The notes under the pieces were generated by a model. That model saw nothing but the letters and a program-made list of their open reading frames with translations, did no database searches and was not told the origin of the DNA. A DNA stretch of 64,000 nucleotides from assembly GCA_945904955.1 (NCBI GenBank), contig CAMDPO010000002.1, forward strand, positions 88,322 to 152,321, in the 5' to 3' direction. Position 1 is the first letter of the stretch; every line of letters starts with the position of its first letter. The position numbers and the translations under genes are program-made. Positions 9,806-17,919 of this stretch are shown here, in pieces. Source of the DNA: Rhizobium sp. Q54 (GTDB taxonomy: Bacteria; Pseudomonadota; Alphaproteobacteria; UBA2966; CAIVPW01).

Positions 9806-11992
9806 GTGTTTGCTCGCAACGGTCGCTCGCGCACGTCGGTTCTGTCGGCTTGGCTCGTCGTAGCTGGGCTCGGCCTGCCCCTACCCTCCTTCGCCGCGGC
9901 CATCGACGACGCAGCGGCAGGACTAGTCGCGTTTCAGCGCGGCGCGCACCCCGAGGCGATCACGCTCTTCACGCGCGCGATCGGCTCGGGTGAACTCACC
10001 GGCACCAACCTCGCCGCCGCTCACACCAATCGCGGCCTCGCGCTGTCTGCTCGGGGCAGCCAGAGCGAGGCGCTGGCGGATTTCGAGCGCGCCATCGCGC
10101 TCCGGCCGGACTCCGCCGCGGCGCTGGCCGGGCGCGGCGCGGCCCTGCGCGGTCTCGGCCGCCTGAACGAAGCGATCGCCGACCTCGACAAGGCGATCGC
10201 CCTCGACCCCACCGATCGCGCGGCACGGCATTCGCTGGCCGCCGTGCGCTTCGACCAGGGGCAGTACGACACGGCGGCCGCCGACTACACCGACCTGTTG
10301 CGCACCAATCCGAACGACACGGCGGCGCTGACCAACCGCGGCATGACGTACCTCGCGCTGAACGATGCCCCCAAGGCGGTGCCGGACTTCGCGGCGGTCC
10401 TGCGCTTGCAGCCACAGAACCCCGTGGCGCACTTCAACCGTGGCCTCGCCTTCGCCCAGGCGGAGATCTGGGATCGCGCCGACGCCGACTTCCAGGGCGC
10501 CATCCGGCTGAAGGCGGACTATGTCGAGGCGCACTATCAGCGCGGCCTGACGTGGGCGGCGCGCAATCGCCTGGACTGGGCCGACGAGGAATACACCCTC
10601 GCCCTCAACGCCGACGCCAAGCACACGCCCTCGCTGCTGGCCCGCGCCGTTGCCCGCAAGGTGCGCGGCGACGCGGCCGGAGCGCTCAACGACTTCGGCG
10701 TGGTGCTGGCCCAGGACGCCGGGCAGGTCGACGCGCTGCTGGCGCGCGCCGCCCTGCAGATGGAGCGCGGCCAGGTGGCGGAAGCCATTCGCGACTACGA
10801 CCAGGTAATCGTCGCCGATCCGCGCAACGTCACCGCCATCGCCAACCGCGCTGCGGCGTACGGTCGCCTCGGCGACTATGCGGAGGCGGCGCGCGGCTTC
10901 ACCCGCGTCACCGAGCTCACGCCGAACGATGCGCGCGCCTGGTACGCGCGCGCCACCGCCTACCGGCGGCAGGGCCGCAACGACCTGGCGATGACCGACC
11001 TGGGCCGGGCGATCCAGCGCGATGCCACCATGACCGAAGCCTTCGCCGATCGCGGCGAGCTCTATTTGCGCGAAGGCAGCTTTGGCTCGGCCTTGCGCGA
11101 CTTCAACGCCGTCATCGCTCTGAACCCCAACCATGTCGCAGCGTTGATCAACCGCGGCATCACGCAACATCGCCAGGGCGAGACAGCGGCCGCAGTGAAG
11201 GATTTCGATGCCGCGCTGGCGGTAGACCCGCGCTCGGCACCTGCGCTCTACAATCGCGGCAATTCCTACGCGGCGCTCGGCGACTACGCGCATGCCCTCG
11301 CGGACTACACCGCCGCCGTCGCAATCACGCCGACGGCCGAGGCGCTCCACAACCGCGCCAACGCACTGGTCGCCTTGGACCGTCGCGTCGAGGCAATGCC
11401 GGACTACGACCGTGCCGTCGCCCTCAACCCCACGTTCGCGCTCGCGCACTACAATCGCGGCATGGCCCACAACGCCGCCGGCAATAGCGATCAGGCGCTC
11501 GCCGATCTGAACCGCGCCGTCGAACTCGACAGCGCCCTCCGGGGGGCACGGTTGGAGCGTGCCGTGCTGCACTTCGGCCGCGGCGAGTTCGCCGATGCGT
11601 CCGAGGATTTCTTCGTCATGATGCGCCTCGACCCGGGCCAGACCACGCGCTGGCAGATGTGGCGCTACCTCGCCGCGCGGCGCTCCGGAAACCAGGACAT
11701 CGTTGACTACGCGCGTCCGTCGCTGGCCGGCGCCGACCGGCTCCAGTGGCCGGCGCAAATCATTGCGTTGCTCTTCGACGAGATCACCCCGGACGCTGCG
11801 CTCGCCGGCACCGCCGGCAACAAGGAACGCGCCACCATGGCGCGCTTCTTTGCCGGCGAGATCCTGTTGCTGAAAGGGCAAAAGGACGCGGGGGTTGCGA
11901 TGCTCGCCAGCGCCGTCCAGGAAGGGTACCCGGGCTACGAGGCCATCGCCGCGCGCGCCGAACTGGCGCGCATGGGGTTGGTCCCGAACTAG
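9806..11992 (+). CDS. Exported protein made of many TPR repeats
   Basis: 728 residues from GTG 9806, chosen because GGGAGGGG lies eight bases upstream and because an earlier ATG at 9710 would overlap the previous gene and mask the signal peptide (cleavage near PSFAAA). Residues 35-600 are about sixteen consecutive 34-residue TPR units, easily seen as repeated ALAN/AHYNRG, A.ADY..A and NPN or DP turns. The last 120 residues are non-repetitive. TPR arrays bind proteins; in this exported form it could scaffold an envelope complex. Its stop codon overlaps by two bases the stop of a decayed gene on the other strand. Confidence 0.85.
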   Translation: MFARNGRSRTSVLSAWLVVAGLGLPLPSFAAAIDDAAAGLVAFQRGAHPEAITLFTRAIGSGELTGTNLAAAHTNRGLALSARGSQSEALADFERAIALRPDSAAALAGRGAALRGLGRLNEAIADLDKAIALDPTDRAARHSLAAVRFDQGQYDTAAADYTDLLRTNPNDTAALTNRGMTYLALNDAPKAVPDFAAVLRLQPQNPVAHFNRGLAFAQAEIWDRADADFQGAIRLKADYVEAHYQRGLTWAARNRLDWADEEYTLALNADAKHTPSLLARAVARKVRGDAAGALNDFGVVLAQDAGQVDALLARAALQMERGQVAEAIRDYDQVIVADPRNVTAIANRAAAYGRLGDYAEAARGFTRVTELTPNDARAWYARATAYRRQGRNDLAMTDLGRAIQRDATMTEAFADRGELYLREGSFGSALRDFNAVIALNPNHVAALINRGITQHRQGETAAAVKDFDAALAVDPRSAPALYNRGNSYAALGDYAHALADYTAAVAITPTAEALHNRANALVALDRRVEAMPDYDRAVALNPTFALAHYNRGMAHNAAGNSDQALADLNRAVELDSALRGARLERAVLHFGRGEFADASEDFFVMMRLDPGQTTRWQMWRYLAARRSGNQDIVDYARPSLAGADRLQWPAQIIALLFDEITPDAALAGTAGNKERATMARFFAGEILLLKGQKDAGVAMLASAVQEGYPGYEAIAARAELARMGLVPN

Positions 11993-12251
11993 CCAGGACT
12001 CGTCGCGCGATAGAGGGCCATGGCGCCCTCGTCGTGCAGCGTTTCGACGCCGATGAATCCGGCCGCGCCGGCACCACGTAGCTGTCGCAGTAGAGGAACT
12101 GCCGTTCCCGCGCAGCGCCGCGCGCGCGACCCGGAAGAACGCAGGGATACGGGTCTTGTGGCGCACCTCGTGCGCGGACTGCTGCGCAACGACGAAATCG
12201 AATAGACCGAGTCCGTCGCCCCACCGGGGCTCGCGAAAGTCGAAGGGGAGG
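11989..12251 (-). pseudogene. Remnant of a class I SAM-dependent methyltransferase
   Basis: Reading the minus strand through two frame changes gives methyltransferase-like blocks in the right order: LPFDFREPRWGDGLGLFDFV then VVAQQSAHEVRHKTRIPAFF, then after a one-base slip near 12110 QFLYCDSYVVP, then after a second change near 12075 GAAGFIGVETLHDEGAMALYRA before a TAG. These match motif IV (VVAQQ..HE), motif V-VI (FLYCDSY) and the C-terminal strand (AGF..VE......MALYRA) of SAM methyltransferases. The SAM-binding N-terminal half is absent and the piece between the last two blocks is too short, so the gene is frameshifted, internally deleted and 5'-truncated. The family call rests on pattern recognition alone. 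Confidence 0.55.
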
Positions 12252-12260
12252 GACCTTGCG

Positions 12261-12641
12261 TTAGCGGAGGTTGCGGTTGGTGGTGCCGGCGGAGTTCTGC
12301 GGACGCACGAAGCTGTTCACCAGGTCGCCGAGGTAGGTGTCGCACTCGTAGTTGTGGCGGGCCGAGGTGCCTTGCGGGTTGCGCATGATGACGACGCCGC
12401 CGAAGTTGACGCGATCCGGCCCGATCTCCTGGTGCCAGACGGTGTCTTCGAGGAAGTTGAGCGGCTCGCGCGCATAGATCTCGGCGTCAAAGATGACCTC
12501 GCGGCAGATGCGGATCTCGCGCTCCCACCTGCCGTAGCCCGCGACCACGGTGCCGGACGGGCTCGGCCACAAGAAGTAGGCGGCGGCCACAAGCACCACC
12601 GCCGCACCGCCTACGAGGGCGGTGCGCATCGTCTTCGTCAT
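12261..12641 (-). CDS. Small single-span membrane protein downstream of msrP
   Basis: 126 residues. Residues 6-25 form one membrane segment (ALVGGAAVVLVAAAYFLWP), the rest is exported-like and contains two Cys (IRICREVIF and YECDTYLG). A CCAGGA lies ahead of ATG 12641. It starts 17 bases after msrP ends, so the two are one operon. The position is where MsrQ, the haem membrane partner of MsrP, is usually found, but this protein is far too small and has one span only. No haem-binding motif is seen. Function unknown. Confidence 0.72.
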   Translation of the reverse strand: MTKTMRTALVGGAAVVLVAAAYFLWPSPSGTVVAGYGRWEREIRICREVIFDAEIYAREPLNFLEDTVWHQEIGPDRVNFGGVVIMRNPQGTSARHNYECDTYLGDLVNSFVRPQNSAGTTNRNLR

Positions 12642-12658
12642 ACCGGAAGTTCCTGGAG

Positions 12659-13651
12659 CTACATGAACAGGGTGCGGGCGTTGCCCATGCCGGCGTAGAG
12701 CGGTGCGACGTACTCGGCGTAGCCGTTGTAGAGCAGCGTCGGACGCAGGTTGCGGCTGCTGCCACCGAGCAGCCACTCCTCGGCCTGGCTCCAGCGCGGG
12801 TGGTCGACGGCCGGGTTGACGTTGGCCCAGAAGCCGTACTCGCGCGGCTGCAGGGTTTCCCAGAACGTGGTCGGACGCTGGTCCGTGAAGGTGACCTCGA
12901 CGATCGACTTCACCGACTTGAAGCCGTACTTCCACGGCAGTGCCAAGCGCAGCGGCGCGCCGTGCTGCTTGGCGGCGGGCTTGCCGTAGACGCCGGTGAC
13001 CATGAAGGCCAAGTCGTTGGTCGCTTCCTCGATGGTCATGCCCTCGGTGTACGGCCACGGATAGCCGGCGAAGAAGGAGCGCTGGGTCGGGAACATGTCC
13101 TTGTCCATCAGCGTCTTCATGACGACGTACTTGGCCGAGCCGAGCGGCTTGGCGTAGTCGACCAGCGCCTTCAGCGGGAAGCCGGTCCACGGCACGGTCA
13201 TCGCCCAGCGTTCCACGCAGCGGTGACGGTAGACGCGCTCCTCGATGGGCATGGCGGCGAGCAACGTGTCGATGGCGACCTTGCTTGGCTTCTCGACCAT
13301 GCCGCCGATGGCGACTTCCCACGGGCGCACCACCAGCTTGGCGGCGCGGTCGGTGATCTCGCCGGCTTGCGGCAGGAACTCATAGAAGTTGTTCCAGGTG
13401 CCGGCCGCCTTCTCGTCGGTGATCGGACGGTCGACCTTGTAGGTCTCGTTGCGCTTGGCCGGGTAGAGCTTGAGGGACGGGTCGGGCGGATCGGCGGCGA
13501 AGACGTCCTCGGTCAGGAACGGCACGGAGCCGGCGGCGAGGATGGGACCGGCGGCGAGGCCCTTCATGAGCTCGCGGCGGTTGAGGAACATCGACTCCGG
13601 TGTGGCCGCCGACTCGGGCAGCTCCCAGCCGCGGGGATTCTTGATCAGCAT
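12659..13651 (-). CDS. msrP: Periplasmic protein-methionine-sulfoxide reductase, catalytic subunit
   Basis: 330 residues, normal length. The molybdopterin enzyme repairs oxidised methionines in periplasmic proteins. A Tat-type signal begins NRRELMKGLAAG (Arg25-Arg26). The Mo-coordinating Cys is Cys145 in YRHRCVERWAM, the sulfite-oxidase fold signature. Other family blocks are WNNFYEF near residue 86, GAPLRLALPWKYGFKSVKSI and the C-terminal FWANVNP. It heads a two-gene operon with a small membrane protein instead of MsrQ, so the electron donor may be different or encoded elsewhere. Confidence 0.93.
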   Translation of the reverse strand: MLIKNPRGWELPESAATPESMFLNRRELMKGLAAGPILAAGSVPFLTEDVFAADPPDPSLKLYPAKRNETYKVDRPITDEKAAGTWNNFYEFLPQAGEITDRAAKLVVRPWEVAIGGMVEKPSKVAIDTLLAAMPIEERVYRHRCVERWAMTVPWTGFPLKALVDYAKPLGSAKYVVMKTLMDKDMFPTQRSFFAGYPWPYTEGMTIEEATNDLAFMVTGVYGKPAAKQHGAPLRLALPWKYGFKSVKSIVEVTFTDQRPTTFWETLQPREYGFWANVNPAVDHPRWSQAEEWLLGGSSRNLRPTLLYNGYAEYVAPLYAGMGNARTLFM

Positions 13652-13738
13652 CGGTCGTGCTCCTCGGATTTGCTTGGGCGCAGTCTACCCGTCAAAGGCG
13701 GGCCTCTGGAATGTAGTCCGCGAAACCCTGGCGACCGC

Positions 13739-14719
13739 TCACACCCCTGTGAGTCGGCGCAGAACCTCGGCCTCGCGGGTGCGCGCCATGCCGGTGGTGC
13801 CCTGGGACGAGGCCAGCGCGTCGGTGATGGAGTCGCCGAGCGGGCGCAGCAGCAGCCCCGCCGCCCGCGCTTTCGCAGAAGAGACGGTGTAGAAGCCGAC
13901 GCTCTCCGGGCCGGCGGGCACCCACAGCGGCAGATCAGCGCCGGTCACGCCCTCGCCTCGCAGCAGCATCTCCGGAGCCCACACGAGGTTGGCGGCGGTC
14001 TTGGTGATGCGCTGGCATTCCTCGAGGAAGGTGCCCCAGGTGAGGGGCTGGTGCGGGCCGGTGGCGTTGTAGAGGCCGGCGTCGGCGACCTCGATGCGGG
14101 CGATCATCCAGGCGGCAAGGTCGCGTGCGTCGATGACCTGCAGGGGATGCGACGGCTCGCCCGGAGCCAACACGTCACCGCCGTCGGCTGTGCGGCGCGG
14201 CCAGTAGGCGAAGCGGCCGGTGTAGTCGTAGGGGCCGACGATGATGCCGGGACGCACGACCAAGAGGCGGCCGGGGAAGTGATTCGCCGCGGCGCGTTCG
14301 CAACGCGCCTTCAGGGCGCCGTAGGTCTCGGCGTTGATGACGTCGGGCAATGGCTCGGCGATGACGGCGCGCGGGGCGTTCTCGGTCATGCCGATGGTGG
14401 CGAAGCTTTTGTAGACGCTGACGCTGGAGACGAACGTGTAGTGCGCGACGTGGTCGGCGAGCGCGCGCGCCGAGCGTTCGACGACGCGCGGCAGGTAGGC
14501 GCTGGTGTCCACCACCGCGTCCCAGGTGCGGTTGGCGAGTGGGGCGAGGTCGGAGTCACGCTCGCCGAGAATCCTCTCGACGTCGGGGAAGACGTGTTTG
14601 TTCGTCTTGCCGCGATGGAAGATGGTGACTTCGTGGCCGCGCGCACGCGCCGCCTCGACGATGTGGCGGCCGACGAAGGCGGTGCCACCGAGAATCAGTA
14701 GCTTCAAGCGTTCACTCAC
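13739..14719 (-). CDS. NAD-dependent epimerase/dehydratase family protein
   Basis: 326 residues with the Rossmann nucleotide motif GGTAFVG at residues 11-17. An atypical active site is visible: AETYGALKARCE (Tyr and Lys in YxxxK) and upstream FVSSVSVY supplying the Ser. The substrate region has FAYWPRRTADGGDVLAPGEP and PLQVIDARDLAAWM, typical of extended SDRs acting on nucleotide sugars or of the isoflavone-reductase-like branch. The substrate is unknown. The gene stands between msrP and the EF-G paralogue with gaps of about 85 bases on both sides, so it may be monocistronic. Confidence 0.82.
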   Translation of the reverse strand: MSERLKLLILGGTAFVGRHIVEAARARGHEVTIFHRGKTNKHVFPDVERILGERDSDLAPLANRTWDAVVDTSAYLPRVVERSARALADHVAHYTFVSSVSVYKSFATIGMTENAPRAVIAEPLPDVINAETYGALKARCERAAANHFPGRLLVVRPGIIVGPYDYTGRFAYWPRRTADGGDVLAPGEPSHPLQVIDARDLAAWMIARIEVADAGLYNATGPHQPLTWGTFLEECQRITKTAANLVWAPEMLLRGEGVTGADLPLWVPAGPESVGFYTVSSAKARAAGLLLRPLGDSITDALASSQGTTGMARTREAEVLRRLTGV

Positions 14720-14755
14720 ACGATGAGCGACGCGAAGCGTCGCGAGTCTTAGGCC

Positions 14756-14792
14756 CTCACCCTACCCTCTCCCGCAAGTAACGGGAGAGGGG
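14756..14792. repeat. Hairpin-forming intergenic element CCCTCACCCTACCCTCTCCCG type
   Basis: A ten-base perfect inverted repeat (14765-14774 with 14782-14791, loop CAAGTAA) lies within a CCCTCACCC..CCCTCTCCCGC string. This string is a well-known kind of short dispersed repeat in GC-rich proteobacterial genomes. It sits 11 bases after the stop of the EF-G-like gene and could also end its transcript, although no U-tract follows on the minus strand. Confidence 0.6.
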
Positions 14793-14802
14793 CAAATAAG
14801 CG

Positions 14803-16860
14803 TCAGGCTTTGGCGTGTTCCTTGGCGTCGGTGGCGCGGGCGGCGATGACTTCGTCGGCGAGGCGGCCGATCAGTTCCTGGAGGTGGTCGAACTTGCTCG
14901 TGAAGGTTCCCACGCCGGAGGTCAGCGAGCGCAGCTCGATGATGAGGTCGCGGGTTTCCACTTGGGGAAGGTGCGCGGTGACGACGTCCCAGCCGGGCCA
15001 GCCGGGGCGGGCGTCGAAGCCGAGGATTTGGCCGCGACGGCCGCTGACCAGCGCGTTCACTTTGGACGTGTAGCTCGAGGGCACGGCGATATCGACTTGG
15101 ACGATCGGCTCCAGCAGCACGGGCTCGCACTTGGGCGTACCTTCCTGCATGGCCATGCGGCCGACGGTCTTGAAGGACATCTCGGACGAGTCCACGTCGT
15201 GGTACTTGCCGTCGATCAGCTTCACCGCAACGTCCACCAGCGGGAAGCCGAGCGGGCCGCGCTTCAAGTATTCGGCGACGCCCTCCTCCACCGCCGGGAT
15301 GAAGTTCTTCGGCACGACGCCGCCGACGATGCCGTTCTCGAACTTGAAGCCGGAGCCGCGCGGCAGCGGCTTGATCTCCAGCGTCACGTCGCCGAACTGA
15401 CCGTGACCGCCGGATTGGCGCTTGAAGCGGGCGGGCTGGGTGACCGGCTTGCGGATGGCTTCCTTGTAGGGGACGTGCGGGCGGCTGGTGACGACGGAGA
15501 GACCGAACTTGCTCTTGAGGCGATCGGCGGAGACGCGCAGGTGCATCTCGCCGTTGCCGGCCAGGATCCATTCGTGGGTGTCGTCGTCGTGGTAGAAGCG
15601 CAAGCTGCGGTCTTCCTCCAAGAGCTTGTGCATTGCGGAGGAAATCTTCACCTCGTCGTTGCGATCGGCGGCGGCCATGGCGAGGGCGTACACCGGCTGG
15701 TGGACTTTTGGTTTGGGTAGGGCGGGCTTGGACGTTTCGTCGCCCTTGCCGGACGACAGCGTGTCGCCGGTGAACGCCTTTTCCAGGCGGCCGAGGCCGA
15801 CGACCTCGCCGGGGCCGGCTTGCTCCAGCTTCTCGGTGGTCTGGCCCAGCAGGCGGAACAGGCCCGAGACGCGCTCGCCGTTCAACGTCATGCCGTCCTT
15901 CAACGTGCCGCGCCAGACGCGCGCCACCGACAGCTTGCCGCCGCGCGTCGTGTGGTAGGTCTTCAGCACTTGGGCGAGCGGCTCGCCGAGCTCGTCGATG
16001 CCGCGATGCTTGGCGGCGCGGGCGGCGCCCGGCGTCTCGTGGCGCAGCGCCTTCAAGAGGCGATGCACACCGCCCATGCGATCAGCGGCGCCGAGGAACA
16101 CGGGCGCAATGAGGTCCTCGGATAGGTCCTTGGACAGCTGCGCCATCACCGTGTCCTTCTCGGGCGTGCGGTCCTCGAGCAGCTGCTCCATCAGCTTGTC
16201 GTCGAAGTCGGCGAGCTTCTCCAGCATGCGCGCGCGCTCGGCCTTCTCGTGGTCGGCCTCGCCGGCGGGGATGTCGATGCGCTCGGACTCGTGGCCGGGC
16301 TTGTAGATGTAGCCGCGCTCCTGGGCGAGATCGATATAGCCGATCGGATGCTCGCTGCCGTTTATGAGCGGGATCTGGCGCAGCACGAGGGGCTTGGTGG
16401 AAACGGCCTGGAGCGCGTCGAACAGGTCCGTGATGGAGCCCGACGCGCGGTCGATCTTGTTGACGAAGACGTAGCGCGGCAGGTCGAGCTCATCGAGCAA
16501 CTTGAACAGCGGCACCAGGGCCGCGGCCTTCAATGGGTCGGCTTCGCACACCACGACCGCGGCGTCGGCGCCGGTGAGCGCGTCGGCGGTCTCCTGCGCG
16601 AACTCGATCGAGCCGGGCGTGTCGAGGAAGGTGAAGGTCTCGCCCATGAAGGTGGTGGTGGCGACGTTGAGCTCGACGCTCATGCCGCGCGCGCGGGCTT
16701 CGGCCGAGGAGTCGCCGACGGTGTTCTTGTCACCGACCTTGCCGAGCCGGGTGATGCGGTTGGTGGCGAACAGGATGTTCTCGAGAAGAGTGGTCTTGCC
16801 TGAGAGATACGGGCCCACCAACGCAATGGTGCGGGGGCCCATGGGTGTGCGTGCCGGCAT
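14803..16860 (-). CDS. Elongation factor G-like GTPase (fusA paralogue)
   Basis: 685 residues from ATG 16860, which is preceded by a strong GGAGGAGG. GTPase motifs are present: GPYLSGKTTL (G1), a switch I region around DSSAEARARGMSVELN, FLDTPGSIEF (G3) and NKIDRA (G4). EF-G domains II to V follow, including HVPYKEAIRKP and the C-terminal RRGQILGFDARPGWPGWDVV. The divergent start (no GIDAGKTT), the switch I sequence and the non-str-operon context indicate the second EF-G-like class of Alphaproteobacteria rather than the main translocase. A role in ribosome recycling, stress or a specialised function is possible; sequence does not decide. Confidence 0.9.
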   Translation of the reverse strand: MPARTPMGPRTIALVGPYLSGKTTLLENILFATNRITRLGKVGDKNTVGDSSAEARARGMSVELNVATTTFMGETFTFLDTPGSIEFAQETADALTGADAAVVVCEADPLKAAALVPLFKLLDELDLPRYVFVNKIDRASGSITDLFDALQAVSTKPLVLRQIPLINGSEHPIGYIDLAQERGYIYKPGHESERIDIPAGEADHEKAERARMLEKLADFDDKLMEQLLEDRTPEKDTVMAQLSKDLSEDLIAPVFLGAADRMGGVHRLLKALRHETPGAARAAKHRGIDELGEPLAQVLKTYHTTRGGKLSVARVWRGTLKDGMTLNGERVSGLFRLLGQTTEKLEQAGPGEVVGLGRLEKAFTGDTLSSGKGDETSKPALPKPKVHQPVYALAMAAADRNDEVKISSAMHKLLEEDRSLRFYHDDDTHEWILAGNGEMHLRVSADRLKSKFGLSVVTSRPHVPYKEAIRKPVTQPARFKRQSGGHGQFGDVTLEIKPLPRGSGFKFENGIVGGVVPKNFIPAVEEGVAEYLKRGPLGFPLVDVAVKLIDGKYHDVDSSEMSFKTVGRMAMQEGTPKCEPVLLEPIVQVDIAVPSSYTSKVNALVSGRRGQILGFDARPGWPGWDVVTAHLPQVETRDLIIELRSLTSGVGTFTSKFDHLQELIGRLADEVIAARATDAKEHAKA

Positions 16861-17383
16861 CGGATCCTCCTCCGATTGACGGCGCGTCTCGCCAGCTCGC
16901 TGGTGCGTGCGCTTTGCGTGCTTGCGCACGGGGCGTGCAATGGCACGAAACGCGCCATACCCACCGCTCAGGTCGCGGCCTTGCCAGAGCCGCGAACGCG
17001 GCAGGCTACTGCGCGACCATCGTTCCAAGCGGCACCCGTGCTGGCAAGGGGGTGTCGGCCGGATTGCGCCGCGCATGCAGGGCAGCGCGAACGCGGACGG
17101 CGCGCCGACAATACGGGCGATTTACGGTCATACAGGGGTCGTGGGTGGCGCCGCGGGGCGCGGGGCCGCCCGCGCAAAGAACGCGGGATTACGCGGCGCA
17201 GGGACGGACTGCGGCCGGCGCAAGCGCACGAGGGCGCGGGGCGGCGCGAGGCAGACGGAGTGCGGCTCAGGGTTGGCATCGCGTCCGAACAATACACTTT
17301 GTACGCCTAAAAGTCAATACGTTTCGTATGACAACCCACGGTCGAGTTCTTGTTATGTTCCCTGGGCCGAGTCACCGTAGGCC
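16861..17383. other. Intergenic region between divergent genes
   Basis: About 520 bases separate the EF-G-like gene from the zinc-ribbon gene. I see no supported gene; the small reading frames here are typical by-products of high GC. The half nearest the plus-strand gene is AT-richer and holds a pair of ATAC..GTA palindromes listed separately. Confidence 0.6.
17292..17329. promoter_or_regulatory. Two similar palindromic motifs, possible operator
   Basis: ATACACTTTGTAC (17292-17304, imperfect) and ATACGTTTCGTAT (17317-17329, perfect five-base arms around TTT) start 25 bases apart in an AT-rich island about 55 bases before the zinc-ribbon gene start. The spacing of about two and a half helical turns and the shared sequence suggest paired regulator sites. 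The regulator is not known. Confidence 0.4.
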
Positions 17384-17629
17384 ATGGCCCGCGACGCACC
17401 CCACCTCGCCCCTCTGTACGACTTCCGTGTCGAAGACCTGTGCCAGTGGCACATCGTCGAAGCGATCTGCTTCCGCTGCCGGCGCACGGCCGAGGTGCGC
17501 CACGACGCGATCACCCGCGGCGTGCGCGGCACCGAGCGCCTCACCAACCTGTTCCGCAAGCTCAAGTGCACGAACTGCGGCAACCGGGAGGACAACCGGT
17601 TGGCGGTAAGGTTGATGAGTAGGAATTGA
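17384..17629 (+). CDS. Small zinc-ribbon-like protein
   Basis: 81 residues. Two Cys pairs, CFRC near residue 29 and CTNC near residue 62 (followed by GNREDNR), fit a four-Cys zinc ribbon. The protein is basic, has no signal peptide and shows the style of conserved small cytosolic zinc-finger proteins in Alphaproteobacteria. Start chosen at ATG 17384. Function unknown; nucleic-acid or protein binding is plausible. Confidence 0.7.
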   Translation: MARDAPHLAPLYDFRVEDLCQWHIVEAICFRCRRTAEVRHDAITRGVRGTERLTNLFRKLKCTNCGNREDNRLAVRLMSRN

Positions 17630-17919
17630 CGCAGGTCCAAATTCGGTCCCGCAACCAATGCCCGCCAACGCTTTGGGCTGGCGGTGCTTTTCGTCCTACG
17701 CATAGGTATATGGTTGCAGGCCCTAGTGTACGATAGGGTGCGGCACACAATATCTGGTGTGTGCGGCCCTCCGTGCCTGAACCAAGCACCGCACTGCCTG
17801 ATTTCGACTCGCTCCCGCCGAATGAGAAGCGTCGATCACAATCGGGAAACTGCGTTGAGACACGCTGAAGACTCGGGGCCCGTCTCCTCGTTGGGACCGC
17901 GCGAAGCGGCGCCCTAGTC

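Noticed and set aside
9923..12166. 747-codon open frame on the minus strand across the TPR gene
   Set aside because: It is the antisense of the TPR repeats; composition is Arg/Ala/Gly-rich with no motif, typical of chance frames opposite GC-rich genes.
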